Assembly: GCF_016861695.1 (NCBI RefSeq)
Contig: NZ_BOLP01000010.1
Location: 62,001-126,000 of the forward strand
Source: Levilactobacillus andaensis
GTDB lineage: Bacteria > Bacillota > Bacilli > Lactobacillales > Lactobacillaceae
Reading direction: 5' to 3'
Length of the DNA stretch: 64,000 nt
The position numbers were made by a program, and so were the translations under genes. The notes under the pieces are model-generated. The model searched no databases and had not been told where the DNA came from. It saw only the letters and a program-made list of their open reading frames with translations. How positions within the stretch are numbered: the first letter of the stretch is position 1; each line of letters begins with the position of its first letter. Positions 56,289 to 64,000 of the stretch are shown piece after piece.

Positions 56289-57530
56289 CTAGGGTAAGGC
56301 ATTTAACGGGTGGGCACTGGTCAACTCATGAACCCGTTGCCGGACATCAGCCAAAATTTGCTCGTCATCGGGGTGCGTAATCGTCTGCACGATCAGTCGG
56401 GCAACCTCGCGTGATTCATCGGCGTTAAAGCCCCGCGTTGTGATGGCTGGTGTTCCAATACGGATACCGGACGTCTTAAACGGACTCAATTTTTCATTTG
56501 GAATAGCTTCCTTATTGGTAGTGATCATGACGCTATCCAACAAGTCCTGAGCCTGCTTCCCGTTGAGCGTCGTTGCCGACAGATCAAGCGTCATTAAGTG
56601 ATTGTCCGTTCCACCGGAAATCACCCGCACGGCTGGTAATTTGGCAAACTCATCAGCCATCGCATGGGCGTTCACAATAATCTGCTTGGCGTAATCTTTA
56701 AATTCCGGTTGTAAGTCTTCGAAGAACGCCGCGGCCTTCCCAGCAATCACGTGCTCCAATGGGCCACCCTGCGTCCCTGGGAATACAGCTGAATTGATCC
56801 GTTTAGCATTCTCTTCTTGAGAGAGGATCAAACCGCCCCGTGGCCCGCGCAACGTCTTGTGCGTCGTCGTGGTCACTACGTCAGCGATGCCAACCGGACT
56901 AGGATGTAGTCCCGTAGCGACCAGCCCGGCAATGTGGGCCATGTCGACCATCAGATAGGCGCCGACCTCATCCGCAATCTTTCGAAAGGCATTCCAGTCA
57001 ATAAAACGTGAGTAAGCGGACGCCCCCGCAACGATCATCTGGGGTTTAACCTTCTGCGCCACTTCACGAATCATATCGTAGTCCAGGAGTTCCGTATCCG
57101 GATTCAACGCATAACTATAGGCGTTGTAGATTTTACCAGAGAAATTGACTTTGGCGCCGTGGGTCAAATGGCCACCGGCATCGAGGCCCATTCCGAGAAT
57201 CGTGTCGCCAGGCTTCAAAAATGCCGCATAGACGGCTTGATTGGCCTGCGACCCGGAGTGAGGTTGAACGTTCGCATATTCGGCGTGAAACAGCTTCTTA
57301 GCCCGGTCAATGGCGAGCTGCTCAACCACGTCAATGTACTGGGTTCCCCCGTAGTACCGTTTGCCCGGATAACCTTCAGCATACTTATTCGTCAATACGG
57401 ACCCTTGTGCTGTCCGCACAGCTTCGCTCACAATGTTTTCGGAAGCAATCAATTCAATCGTATCTTCTTGACGTTGCTCTTCCTTCGCAATGGCGCCCCA
57501 TAATGCTGGATCCTTTTCTTTAAAATTCAC
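56289..57530 (-). CDS. glyA: Serine hydroxymethyltransferase
   Basis: 413 aa PLP enzyme that makes glycine and methylene-THF from serine. PLP lysine in [18 protein letters not shown] start at 57528-57530 with CAGGAGGG upstream; the frame is open to 57686 but the extra residues are unlike the family. Works with folC in one-carbon metabolism. Confidence 0.97.
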   Translation of the reverse strand: MNFKEKDPALWGAIAKEEQRQEDTIELIASENIVSEAVRTAQGSVLTNKYAEGYPGKRYYGGTQYIDVVEQLAIDRAKKLFHAEYANVQPHSGSQANQAVYAAFLKPGDTILGMGLDAGGHLTHGAKVNFSGKIYNAYSYALNPDTELLDYDMIREVAQKVKPQMIVAGASAYSRFIDWNAFRKIADEVGAYLMVDMAHIAGLVATGLHPSPVGIADVVTTTTHKTLRGPRGGLILSQEENAKRINSAVFPGTQGGPLEHVIAGKAAAFFEDLQPEFKDYAKQIIVNAHAMADEFAKLPAVRVISGGTDNHLMTLDLSATTLNGKQAQDLLDSVMITTNKEAIPNEKLSPFKTSGIRIGTPAITTRGFNADESREVARLIVQTITHPDDEQILADVRQRVHELTSAHPLNALP

Positions 57531-57696
57531 TGGCGATCCCTCCTGAACTGTAATTAATTTTATTCTACCAAATTTTCTAGTGTCGCGGGGCCACGATGGC
57601 TTATTTATCTTTTTATACCGGGCGTTGCGGTATGCGTCCCTACAAACTGCCCTACCCTTTGATGAAATTAGTTGCCTCTTGAACAAGAAAATACTG

Positions 57697-57892
57697 AAAA
57701 TGGCCGCACTCCGGCTGCCAGGGATTCCGCCTGCTGTGGGGACGTTCAGCCTGGAAGAACACCAGTCTTCTCGCTCGCTTTTAAGCCACGAAGAACCCGT
57801 GTCTTAAAAGTCGCCCATCATGTTAGCTAGCCAGCGGCCAGCTAACAAGATTACCACGGCTGGCTACATCACTGACCTCCTCCGGCTCAGAT
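57697..57892 (+). repeat. Family A intergenic repeat, copy A7
   Basis: Full copy; right hairpin ATCATGTTAGCT with AGCTAACAAGAT (one mismatch), left hairpin CTTTTAAGCCACG with CGTGTCTTAAAAG (perfect). Confidence 0.92.
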
Positions 57893-58192
57893 TGAGCTCC
57901 CCACAAGAAATCAGTTTAGAGTCCCTAACTAAGCCCAATAACAATAACGTCTGGCCAACAAGTGTTCAACGACAAAGGATAAACTAGTTTATACCCTCGC
58001 TGGTCAGAATTTCTGTTAGTTCGTGGGACAGTCACTTCTCCGTTAAATTTCTTTTGTACAATCCAAATTTCAGTTTCAATCGGTAACAACAACTTCTCCT
58101 AGCCATCAATTGACGATGACCTTCTGACGACTGGTAAGGTGAAAAAACTGTAGGCGCCCAACGAACACAGATGCTATCATTTTTCCCATTAG
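57893..58192. other. Unassigned intergenic segment
   Basis: No confident gene. A minus-strand frame of 55 codons (58092 to 57925, TTG start, with GGAG just before it) could be a small or decayed gene; it contains EIWIVQKKFNGEVTV and matches nothing I know. Confidence 0.35.
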
Positions 58193-58226
58193 AAAAAGCA
58201 CGTCAGCCTTAACGACCAACGTGCCC
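58193..58226 (-). terminator. Terminator of the sua5-prmC-prfA operon
   Basis: Minus strand GGCACGT pairs with ACGTGCT, followed by TTTT. Confidence 0.75.
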
Positions 58227-58233
58227 CATTAAT

Positions 58234-59250
58234 TTACTTTTCAAAATGTTGTTGCCCGGCGGACTTGTTCAAGCGGTTCATGTACGCCGCACCCAAGCCC
58301 TCGGCCGCAAACCCTTGTGCCAGGATGCCCGTCACGGGTGACTCCAGGTCAAAATGACGCAGACCCGCGAACAAACGGTGGCTGGCACTGGTCATGTCAG
58401 CGCCCAGTGAAAAGGCTTCAGTATTGGTTGGCAGTTTGTCGGCCGTCAGGATATGATCTAACGCCATGACCCCAATCGTACCGTCCTGTTGCGCTGCCCA
58501 AGCCAACGCTGCAGGCCAGTCGGCTTCGTTGTCGACGATGGTGACCTGTGCGTTAGGGGCGTAATGCTTGTATTTCATCCCAGGGGCCTTAGGAATCTCA
58601 CCCTTGCCGACCTTGTGGTGATTCGATTGAACTGTGCCAATCACGGCTTCCAGTTGTTTCTCGGTCACACCACCTGGACGCAAAATCGTTGGAATTTCGG
58701 TCGACATGTCCAGCACGGTCGATTCAACACCGACTTGGGTTGGCCCGTCATCTAAGATGCCGGCAATTTTGCCGTTCAAATCATGATAAACGTGCTTAGC
58801 CAAGGTTGGACTAGGCTTCCCGGACGTATTTGCAGAAGGCCCAACCAACGGCACACCAGCCGCCTTGATCAAGTCCAAGGTCACCTGGTTGTCCGGGTTA
58901 CGAAAAGCCGCGGTATTTAAACCACCAGTGACTGCCTTCGATAATTTTCCGGGTTGTAAGGTAAAGATCAACGTTAAGGGCCCCGGCCAGAACGCCTTGA
59001 TCAGCGCTTCGGCCTTGTCGGACAACGGTTGGGCGTATTGCTTCACCGTGTCCTCGCCCGTGACGTGAACGATCAGTGGGTTGTCACTAGGACGGCCCTT
59101 GGCAATGTACACCTGCTTAACGGCCTGTTCGTTGGTGGCGTCGGCACCTAAGCCATAGACGGTCTCAGTGGGAAAAGCCACCAACTGGCCCGCCCGAATG
59201 GCAGCGGCCGCCTTATCAATTTCATTTGGTTGAAAAATTTTCGTTTCCAT
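58234..59250 (-). CDS. L-threonylcarbamoyladenylate synthase (Sua5 type)
   Basis: 338 aa two-domain Sua5/YwlC form. YrdC domain in the first about 200 residues (AFPTETVYGLGADATN, KGRPSDNPLIVHV, VGPSANTSGKPSP), then a C-terminal Sua5 domain (about 235-338). Makes TC-AMP from Thr, bicarbonate and ATP for t6A37 of tRNA. ATG start. Third gene of prfA-prmC-sua5. Confidence 0.95.
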   Translation of the reverse strand: METKIFQPNEIDKAAAAIRAGQLVAFPTETVYGLGADATNEQAVKQVYIAKGRPSDNPLIVHVTGEDTVKQYAQPLSDKAEALIKAFWPGPLTLIFTLQPGKLSKAVTGGLNTAAFRNPDNQVTLDLIKAAGVPLVGPSANTSGKPSPTLAKHVYHDLNGKIAGILDDGPTQVGVESTVLDMSTEIPTILRPGGVTEKQLEAVIGTVQSNHHKVGKGEIPKAPGMKYKHYAPNAQVTIVDNEADWPAALAWAAQQDGTIGVMALDHILTADKLPTNTEAFSLGADMTSASHRLFAGLRHFDLESPVTGILAQGFAAEGLGAAYMNRLNKSAGQQHFEK

Positions 59251-59270
59251 TAATTCTCTAATCTCCCATC

Positions 59271-60113
59271 CTAACTTTTCAATTGAACGCGAACCATCCG
59301 ATCATGGCCGTTGATGTCCGTTTTAACTGTCACCGTGGCACCTGGCAAGGCACGTGCAAAAATTTCACGCACCGCTGCCCCCTGATGATAGCCAATTTCA
59401 GCGAAAAACTGACCAGCCGGTTGTAAGGCCGTGGTCAGTTCAGCCGCAAAGCGACGATAAAACGCCAACCCGTGGTCATCCGCAAACAGCGCTGAATCCG
59501 GCTCGTAACGTTTAACGGAGTCGTCCATGACGGGCAACTCCGCGCGGTCAATATAAGGCGGGTTCGACACGATAATGTCGAATCGCTGCCCCCGTACCGG
59601 TTCCAGTAGGTCGCCTACGGTAAATGTGACTGGCGCCTGCAACTGCTGCGCATTCTGTCGTGCCACATCAACTGCCGTCGCAGAAATATCCGTCGCGGTG
59701 ACCGTCCAATCTGGCCGCTCCGCCTTGAGCGAAATGGCGATAGCGCCACTCCCCGTCCCCACATCTAAGAGGCTAGTTTTCGGCTTCGCAACGGCCAACA
59801 CCCACTCGACCAATTCTTCCGTCTCTTGACGGGGAATCAGTGTCGCCGGGGTCACTTGGAACTCCCGCCCGTAAAATGGCGCGTGTCCCAGAATGTATTG
59901 TGCGGGCTCGCCGGCACAGACCCGTTTGATCTGGTCCTGATAGGTCGCCGCCAACTCAACTGGCACGGCGTCACGGTAATGTTGAACTAGTGTGGTAAAC
60001 GACCACGCTTGACCCTCCAACAACAGATACTGCGCCGCACTGGTATCCTGACCAGCGGCAGCCAACTGTTGCTCAGCGGCCTTTAAAAGCTGAAAAAAAG
60101 TCAGCTTAGCCAT
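59271..60113 (-). CDS. prmC: Release factor glutamine methyltransferase PrmC
   Basis: 280 aa SAM-dependent methyltransferase. SAM motif [15 protein letters not shown] and catalytic NPPYI. Methylates the Gln of the GGQ motif of RF1/RF2. ATG start; it overlaps the end of prfA by 8 bases, so the enzyme and its substrate are translated from one coupled message. Confidence 0.96.
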   Translation of the reverse strand: MAKLTFFQLLKAAEQQLAAAGQDTSAAQYLLLEGQAWSFTTLVQHYRDAVPVELAATYQDQIKRVCAGEPAQYILGHAPFYGREFQVTPATLIPRQETEELVEWVLAVAKPKTSLLDVGTGSGAIAISLKAERPDWTVTATDISATAVDVARQNAQQLQAPVTFTVGDLLEPVRGQRFDIIVSNPPYIDRAELPVMDDSVKRYEPDSALFADDHGLAFYRRFAAELTTALQPAGQFFAEIGYHQGAAVREIFARALPGATVTVKTDINGHDRMVRVQLKS

Positions 60114-61191
60114 TGTTCTTCAAGTCTTCAAGCTTGGCGGCTTGGTCTGACAGAATCAATGCATCAATGACGTCATCCAATTCACCGTTCATGATGCGGT
60201 CAAGCTTGTTCAGCGTCAACCCGATACGGTGATCGGTCACCCGGTTTTGCGGGTAGTTGTAAGTCCGAATCCGTTCGGAGCGATCCCCGGTCCCCACGGC
60301 AGACTTCCGTTCCGCGTTGTAGGCATTTTCTTCTTGTTGCTTGTAGTAGTCGTAGACCCGTGCCCGTAAAATGGTCATGGCCTTGGCCCGGTTCTGTTGT
60401 TGTGACCGTTCATCTTGCATGGCAACGACGATTCCCGTTGGCAAGTGGGTCATCCGCACGGCAGAAGACGTCTTGTTGATATGTTGTCCACCGGCACCAG
60501 ATGACCGGTAAACGTCGGTCCGAATGTCCTTAGGATCGATATCGATATCAACATCCTCTTCTTCGGGCATCACCCCAACGGTCGCCGTACTGGTATGTAC
60601 CCGACCAGCAGATTCGGTAACTGGGACCCGTTGCACACGGTGCGCCCCATTTTCATACTTCAGCTTGGAGTAGACCTTGTCCCCGGAGATCATCATGACG
60701 ATTTCCTTGAACCCACCAACTTCGGTAGCGTTCTCGTCAACGACTTCGATCGTCCAGCCTTGGCGTTCGGCGTACTTGGAGTACATGCTAAACAGGTCGG
60801 CGGCAAATAAACTGGCTTCATCCCCACCAGCGGCCCCATGGATTTCCATGATGATGTTTTTGTCATCGTTCGGGTCCTTAGGCAAAAGAAGGACCTTGAT
60901 GTCTTCTTCCAACTTAGCCTTTTGTTCGTTGAGGTCCTTCAGTTCTTCTTTGACCATGCTATCCATGTCATCGTCGAGCTTTTCACGCAACATCTCGTCG
61001 TCATCGGCGATCTGCTTGGTCACGTCTTGGTATTGGTGATACTTGTCGACGGTCTCGCGCAATTCCCCTTCTTCTTTAGAGAGGGCCATGAATTTTTGCG
61101 TATCCGCAATCACTTCAGGGTCACTGATCAGTTCATTTAATTCGTCGTAGCGGTCCGCCACGGCTTGGAGCTTGTCAAACATTTCGTCCAT
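60106..61191 (-). CDS. prfA: Peptide chain release factor 1
   Basis: 361 aa. Stop-codon recognition motif PVT in [15 protein letters not shown] in [15 protein letters not shown]. Reads UAA and UAG. ATG at 61191 with GAGG 9 bases upstream; another ATG three codons in is possible. First gene of prfA-prmC-sua5. Confidence 0.97.
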   Translation of the reverse strand: MDEMFDKLQAVADRYDELNELISDPEVIADTQKFMALSKEEGELRETVDKYHQYQDVTKQIADDDEMLREKLDDDMDSMVKEELKDLNEQKAKLEEDIKVLLLPKDPNDDKNIIMEIHGAAGGDEASLFAADLFSMYSKYAERQGWTIEVVDENATEVGGFKEIVMMISGDKVYSKLKYENGAHRVQRVPVTESAGRVHTSTATVGVMPEEEDVDIDIDPKDIRTDVYRSSGAGGQHINKTSSAVRMTHLPTGIVVAMQDERSQQQNRAKAMTILRARVYDYYKQQEENAYNAERKSAVGTGDRSERIRTYNYPQNRVTDHRIGLTLNKLDRIMNGELDDVIDALILSDQAAKLEDLKNNG

Positions 61192-61268
61192 TCGATTTAA
61201 CCTCGTTTCAATTTGTGGAACTACATTTTTATTGTGTTATTTTACGTAAGAGCTACATGGTGATTACT

Positions 61269-61430
61269 TGCGCCTTACCGGCCGGCAGATATGGGCTGGA
61301 ACGGTGCGGGCACACCTTGAAGCCTCGCAAGTGCCGAGTCTTCAAGGTTGGCCTTCTGCTAAGCCAGCTAAGAACGCTGACCAAGCAGAACGACACGCCT
61401 GAGCCCATATCTGCCGACCTCTCGGCTTAC
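61269..61430 (+). repeat. Family B intergenic repeat, copy B4
   Basis: Full copy; hairpin CCTTGAAGCCTCG with CGAGTCTTCAAGG (perfect, one pair longer than in B1), outer arms AGATATGGGCT with GAGCCCATATCT. Confidence 0.92.
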
Positions 61431-61549
61431 GTTGGTAGTTTATGGCAACAAAACACGCTAGATCATAGCCATACTAGTTGTCATAAATTATGCTGTATCT
61501 ATCTATTCGCTACTTACAGTTTCAAGCGCCTGGTCATAGAAAAAATCAA

Positions 61550-61744
61550 TCTGAGCCGGAGGAGGCCAGGGATGTAGCCAGCCGTGACGGTGGTGTTAGC
61601 TGGCGTCTTATGTCGGCTTACACCACCGTCACGGCTTTGAAGACGTGTGTTCTTCGCGGCTTCAAAGCGAGGCGAAAGACCGCCCCTCGTCTGAAGCCGT
61701 TCCCCACAGCAGGCGGAATCCCTGGCAGCCGCAGTGCGACCAGC
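61550..61744 (-). repeat. Family A intergenic repeat, copy A8 (inverted)
   Basis: Full copy on the minus strand. Right hairpin GACGGTGGTGT with ACACCACCGTC (perfect 11 bases), left hairpin CTTTGAAGCCGCG with CGTGTCTTCAAAG. Faces B4 across about 120 bases. No gene in 61192-61823. Confidence 0.92.
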
Positions 61745-61823
61745 CAGCACAACCCATCTTTCAGCCCACATGTGATTTGCCTCAGAACTGCCAGTTTATC
61801 ACATTTACCCGGCCAAGCCGAGC

Positions 61824-62426
61824 TTATTTTGCATCGCTATCCTGCTTGCCGAATTGGTCTAATGGTGGATTGAAGTAGTGACGCCGGCAAACTGGGTAGT
61901 AGGCCTCGTTGCCGCCGATTTGAACCTGCTCACCCTCGTAGACCGGCTTGTTGTCGTGGAACCGCAAGTTCATGATGGCCTTCTTGGTACAGAACCAGCA
62001 GATGGTCTTCATTTCTTCTATCTTATCCGCGTACAGCATGAGGTACTTGGAGCCTTCGAACAATTCGTTACGGAAATCGTTCTTCAAGCCAAAGGTCATC
62101 ACGGGAATGTGTAACTCGTCGACAACCTTCGCCAACTGCAGCACGTGGGCCTTGGTCAAAAATTGGGCTTCATCGATCAGCACACAGTTGGCCTGAGCAT
62201 CGATACGTTCAATTTCATCATACAGATTGGTCTCTTTAAAGATTGGGTGCGCCTTACGCTTGAGCCCAATTCGACTAGCAATGTAACCGACCTCATCACG
62301 GGTATCCAGCCCACTCGTCATAATAATGACTCGCTTATCTTGTTCCTCGTAATTGTGAGCGACCTTAAGAATCTCAATGGTCTTCCCACTGTTCATTGCG
62401 CCATAACGGAAAAATAGCTGCGCCAC
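61824..62426 (-). CDS. tdk: Thymidine kinase
   Basis: 200 aa type II enzyme. P-loop [17 protein letters not shown] (Walker B), zinc cysteines in CWFCTKKA and YPVCRRHY. Salvages thymidine. GTG start at 62424-62426 with GGTGGGAG upstream. In many Firmicutes it precedes prfA, as here. Divergent from murT. Confidence 0.96.
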   Translation of the reverse strand: MAQLFFRYGAMNSGKTIEILKVAHNYEEQDKRVIIMTSGLDTRDEVGYIASRIGLKRKAHPIFKETNLYDEIERIDAQANCVLIDEAQFLTKAHVLQLAKVVDELHIPVMTFGLKNDFRNELFEGSKYLMLYADKIEEMKTICWFCTKKAIMNLRFHDNKPVYEGEQVQIGGNEAYYPVCRRHYFNPPLDQFGKQDSDAK

Positions 62427-62457
62427 GTTACTCCCACCTTTTTGACAGTTTCTATCT

Positions 62458-62463
62458 ATTATA
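62458..62463 (-). promoter_or_regulatory. tdk promoter -10
   Basis: Minus strand TATAAT at 62458-62463; the -35 is weak. Confidence 0.55.
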
Positions 62464-62632
62464 GCTGATTAGCTGGCAAAATTCGACCGTCACGCAAGCA
62501 AACTTTCCTTGCGATTTCCCAAAGTTCAAGCAAGGTCCTCCCCTAAACGCTTAAAAAATGCTAAAATTAAGGCTTGAATATTAAGGTACCCGACACTAAA
62601 AAATCTTGTCGCGATTAAGGAGCGAAATATCC

Positions 62633-63982
62633 ATGTCATTCAGAAGCGGCGTAGCCACCTTCGCGGGGAAATCCTCTTACTGGTTTCTCCACACGTTTCT
62701 TCACGGGGGGAGTTCTCTCCCAGGTAAAATTACATTAAAACTCGACCCCAACATTTTACGAACCCTCGGGGCCAAATACGACGTCATCGTTATTACCGGG
62801 ACTAACGGGAAAACCTTGACGACCGCATTGACAGTTTCTGTGCTCCACGAAAAGTACCCAGCAATCTTGACCAACCCGACCGGTTCCAACATGGAACAAG
62901 GTATCGTCACGACCTTTCTTAACGCCAAGAACCCCAAGACTGGCCGTCCACTGGCCGTTTTAGAAGTCGACGAAGCTAACGTCATCAAGGTCACACAGTA
63001 CATTGAGCCCAAGGCCTTTGTGTTCACCAACATTTTCCGTGATCAAATGGACCGCTACGGTGAAATCTACACCACCTACCAAAAGATTCTGGATGGCGTG
63101 GCGCTGGTACCAAACGCAACGATCATTGCCAATGGCGATTCGCCGATCTTCCATTCTAAGGAACTCCCGAACCCGATTCAATACTACGGTTTCGATAACG
63201 AACCCGATGGCGACTTCAAGGCTAGACCTAACACGGACGGTGTGCTGTGCCCCAACTGTGAGCACATCTTGCACTACCACTCCCTGACCTACAGTAACCA
63301 AGGCAAGTATTTCTGCCCGAACTGTGGCTTCTCGCGGCCAGAGTTGACCTACCGTTTGACCAAGCTAGGTGAACAAACGCCAACGTCTTCAAAATTTGAA
63401 ATTGACGGTCACCCCTTCAAGATTCAGGTCGGCGGGACCTACAACATCTACAACGCACTGGCTGCCTATGCCGTTGGTCGGTTCATGGGCGTCGACCCCG
63501 AACAGATCAGTGACGCCTTTAACGCCAACCAACAAGTCTTCGGACGGCAAGAGGTCATCGACGTCGATGGCAAACGGGTCACGATTATTCTGGTGAAGAA
63601 CCCCGTAGGCCTCGACCAAGTCCTCCACATGATTGGGACGGACACGCATCCATTTTCACTGGTTGGCCTGTTGAACGCCAACTACGCGGACGGCATCGAT
63701 ACCAGTTGGATCTGGGACGGTGATTTCGAACAGCTAACGAACCGCGACATTCCCGCCGTCATCACTGGTGGCGAACGGTACAAGGACATTACCTTCCGTT
63801 TGAAAGTCGCTGGGATTCCCGACGACAAGCACATCGTTGAACCCGACTTGGAGAAAGTGGTCGACCGGATCAAAGAGGTGCCAACCGAACGTGTTTACGT
63901 GCTGGCCACCTACACGGCCATGCTGCAATTACGGAAAATTTTAGCAACCAAGGGCTACATCAAGGAGGGTCTCGGCGTATGA
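62633..63982 (+). CDS. murT: Lipid II isoglutaminyl synthase, subunit MurT
   Basis: 449 aa Mur-ligase-like. P-loop ITGTNGKTLTT; a zinc ribbon with two CPNC motifs (about residues 205-235); C-terminal ligase domain. With GatD it amidates D-Glu of lipid II to D-iGln, needed for cross-linking. ATG at 62633 with AAGGAGCG upstream; the frame extends to 62606 without a good site. Overlaps gatD by ATGA. Confidence 0.95.
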   Translation: MSFRSGVATFAGKSSYWFLHTFLHGGSSLPGKITLKLDPNILRTLGAKYDVIVITGTNGKTLTTALTVSVLHEKYPAILTNPTGSNMEQGIVTTFLNAKNPKTGRPLAVLEVDEANVIKVTQYIEPKAFVFTNIFRDQMDRYGEIYTTYQKILDGVALVPNATIIANGDSPIFHSKELPNPIQYYGFDNEPDGDFKARPNTDGVLCPNCEHILHYHSLTYSNQGKYFCPNCGFSRPELTYRLTKLGEQTPTSSKFEIDGHPFKIQVGGTYNIYNALAAYAVGRFMGVDPEQISDAFNANQQVFGRQEVIDVDGKRVTIILVKNPVGLDQVLHMIGTDTHPFSLVGLLNANYADGIDTSWIWDGDFEQLTNRDIPAVITGGERYKDITFRLKVAGIPDDKHIVEPDLEKVVDRIKEVPTERVYVLATYTAMLQLRKILATKGYIKEGLGV

Positions 63983-64000
63983 CTTACGAATTAAACGTCG
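63979..64000 (+). CDS. gatD: Lipid II isoglutaminyl synthase, subunit GatD, 5' end
   Basis: Only 22 bases are in the window: ATG at 63979 overlapping the murT stop (ATGA), AAGGAGG upstream, and the start MTYELNV. Identity rests on the universal murT-gatD order. Confidence 0.8.

Overview
The window is chromosomal DNA of a rod-shaped lactic acid bacterium of the Lactobacillaceae (Levilactobacillus/Lactiplantibacillus-like). The evidence is gene content and order (ymfF-ymfH-rodZ-pgsA; mreB-mreC-mreD-minC-minD; atpBEFHAGDC-murA-mbl-yidD-rodA; rarA-usp; msrC-rpsD), T-box leaders, AGGAGG ribosome binding sites, a D-2-hydroxyacid (D-lactate type) dehydrogenase, and a Ddl ligase with the Phe typical of D-Ala-D-Lac (intrinsically vancomycin-resistant) lactic acid bacteria. 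Most genes lie on the minus strand. I see no rRNA, tRNA, CRISPR array, prophage or intact IS element.

Layout: 0.1-3.8 kb, pgsA start, rodZ and the M16 peptidase pair ymfH/ymfF. 4.2-6.9 kb, an amino acid ABC transporter behind a tandem T-box leader whose specifier reads CAC (His), so probably a histidine importer. 7.1-13.2 kb, minD, minC, mreD, mreC, mreB, radC, folC. 13.3-18.4 kb, an accessory surface-glycan locus (acetyltransferase, glycosyltransferase, unknown toroid-like protein) that separates folC from valS. 18.4-22 kb, valS with a Val T-box, and tpx. 22.5-28.4 kb, a D-2-hydroxyacid dehydrogenase, thiI, its cysteine desulfurase partner, and ezrA. 28.6-35.5 kb, msrC, rpsD, small membrane proteins, rarA, a probable 6S RNA and a usp gene. 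35.6-46.3 kb, an XRE-TPR regulator, a membrane GDPD protein, ddl, a DUF2785 protein, an SPFH protein, an orphan GcvH-like protein, rodA, DUF2969, yidD and mbl. 47-55.2 kb, murA, a DUF1146 protein and the whole F1Fo ATP synthase operon. 55.5-64 kb, upp, glyA, sua5, prmC, prfA, tdk, murT and the first bases of gatD.

The window is rich in cell-shape and envelope functions: MreBCD, Mbl, RodA, RodZ, MinCD, EzrA, MurA, Ddl, MurT/GatD and PgsA. These jointly place and build the wall. Next to them are translation and energy genes (ValS, PrfA, PrmC, S4, Sua5, ThiI, ATP synthase).

The most unusual content is between genes. Three families of structured repeats (A, about 190 bp; B, about 165 bp; C, about 122 bp) fill nearly every large intergenic gap. 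Their hairpin arms differ from copy to copy yet stay complementary, which points to selection for structure. Families A and B share an internal hairpin module and occur three times as opposed A-B pairs.
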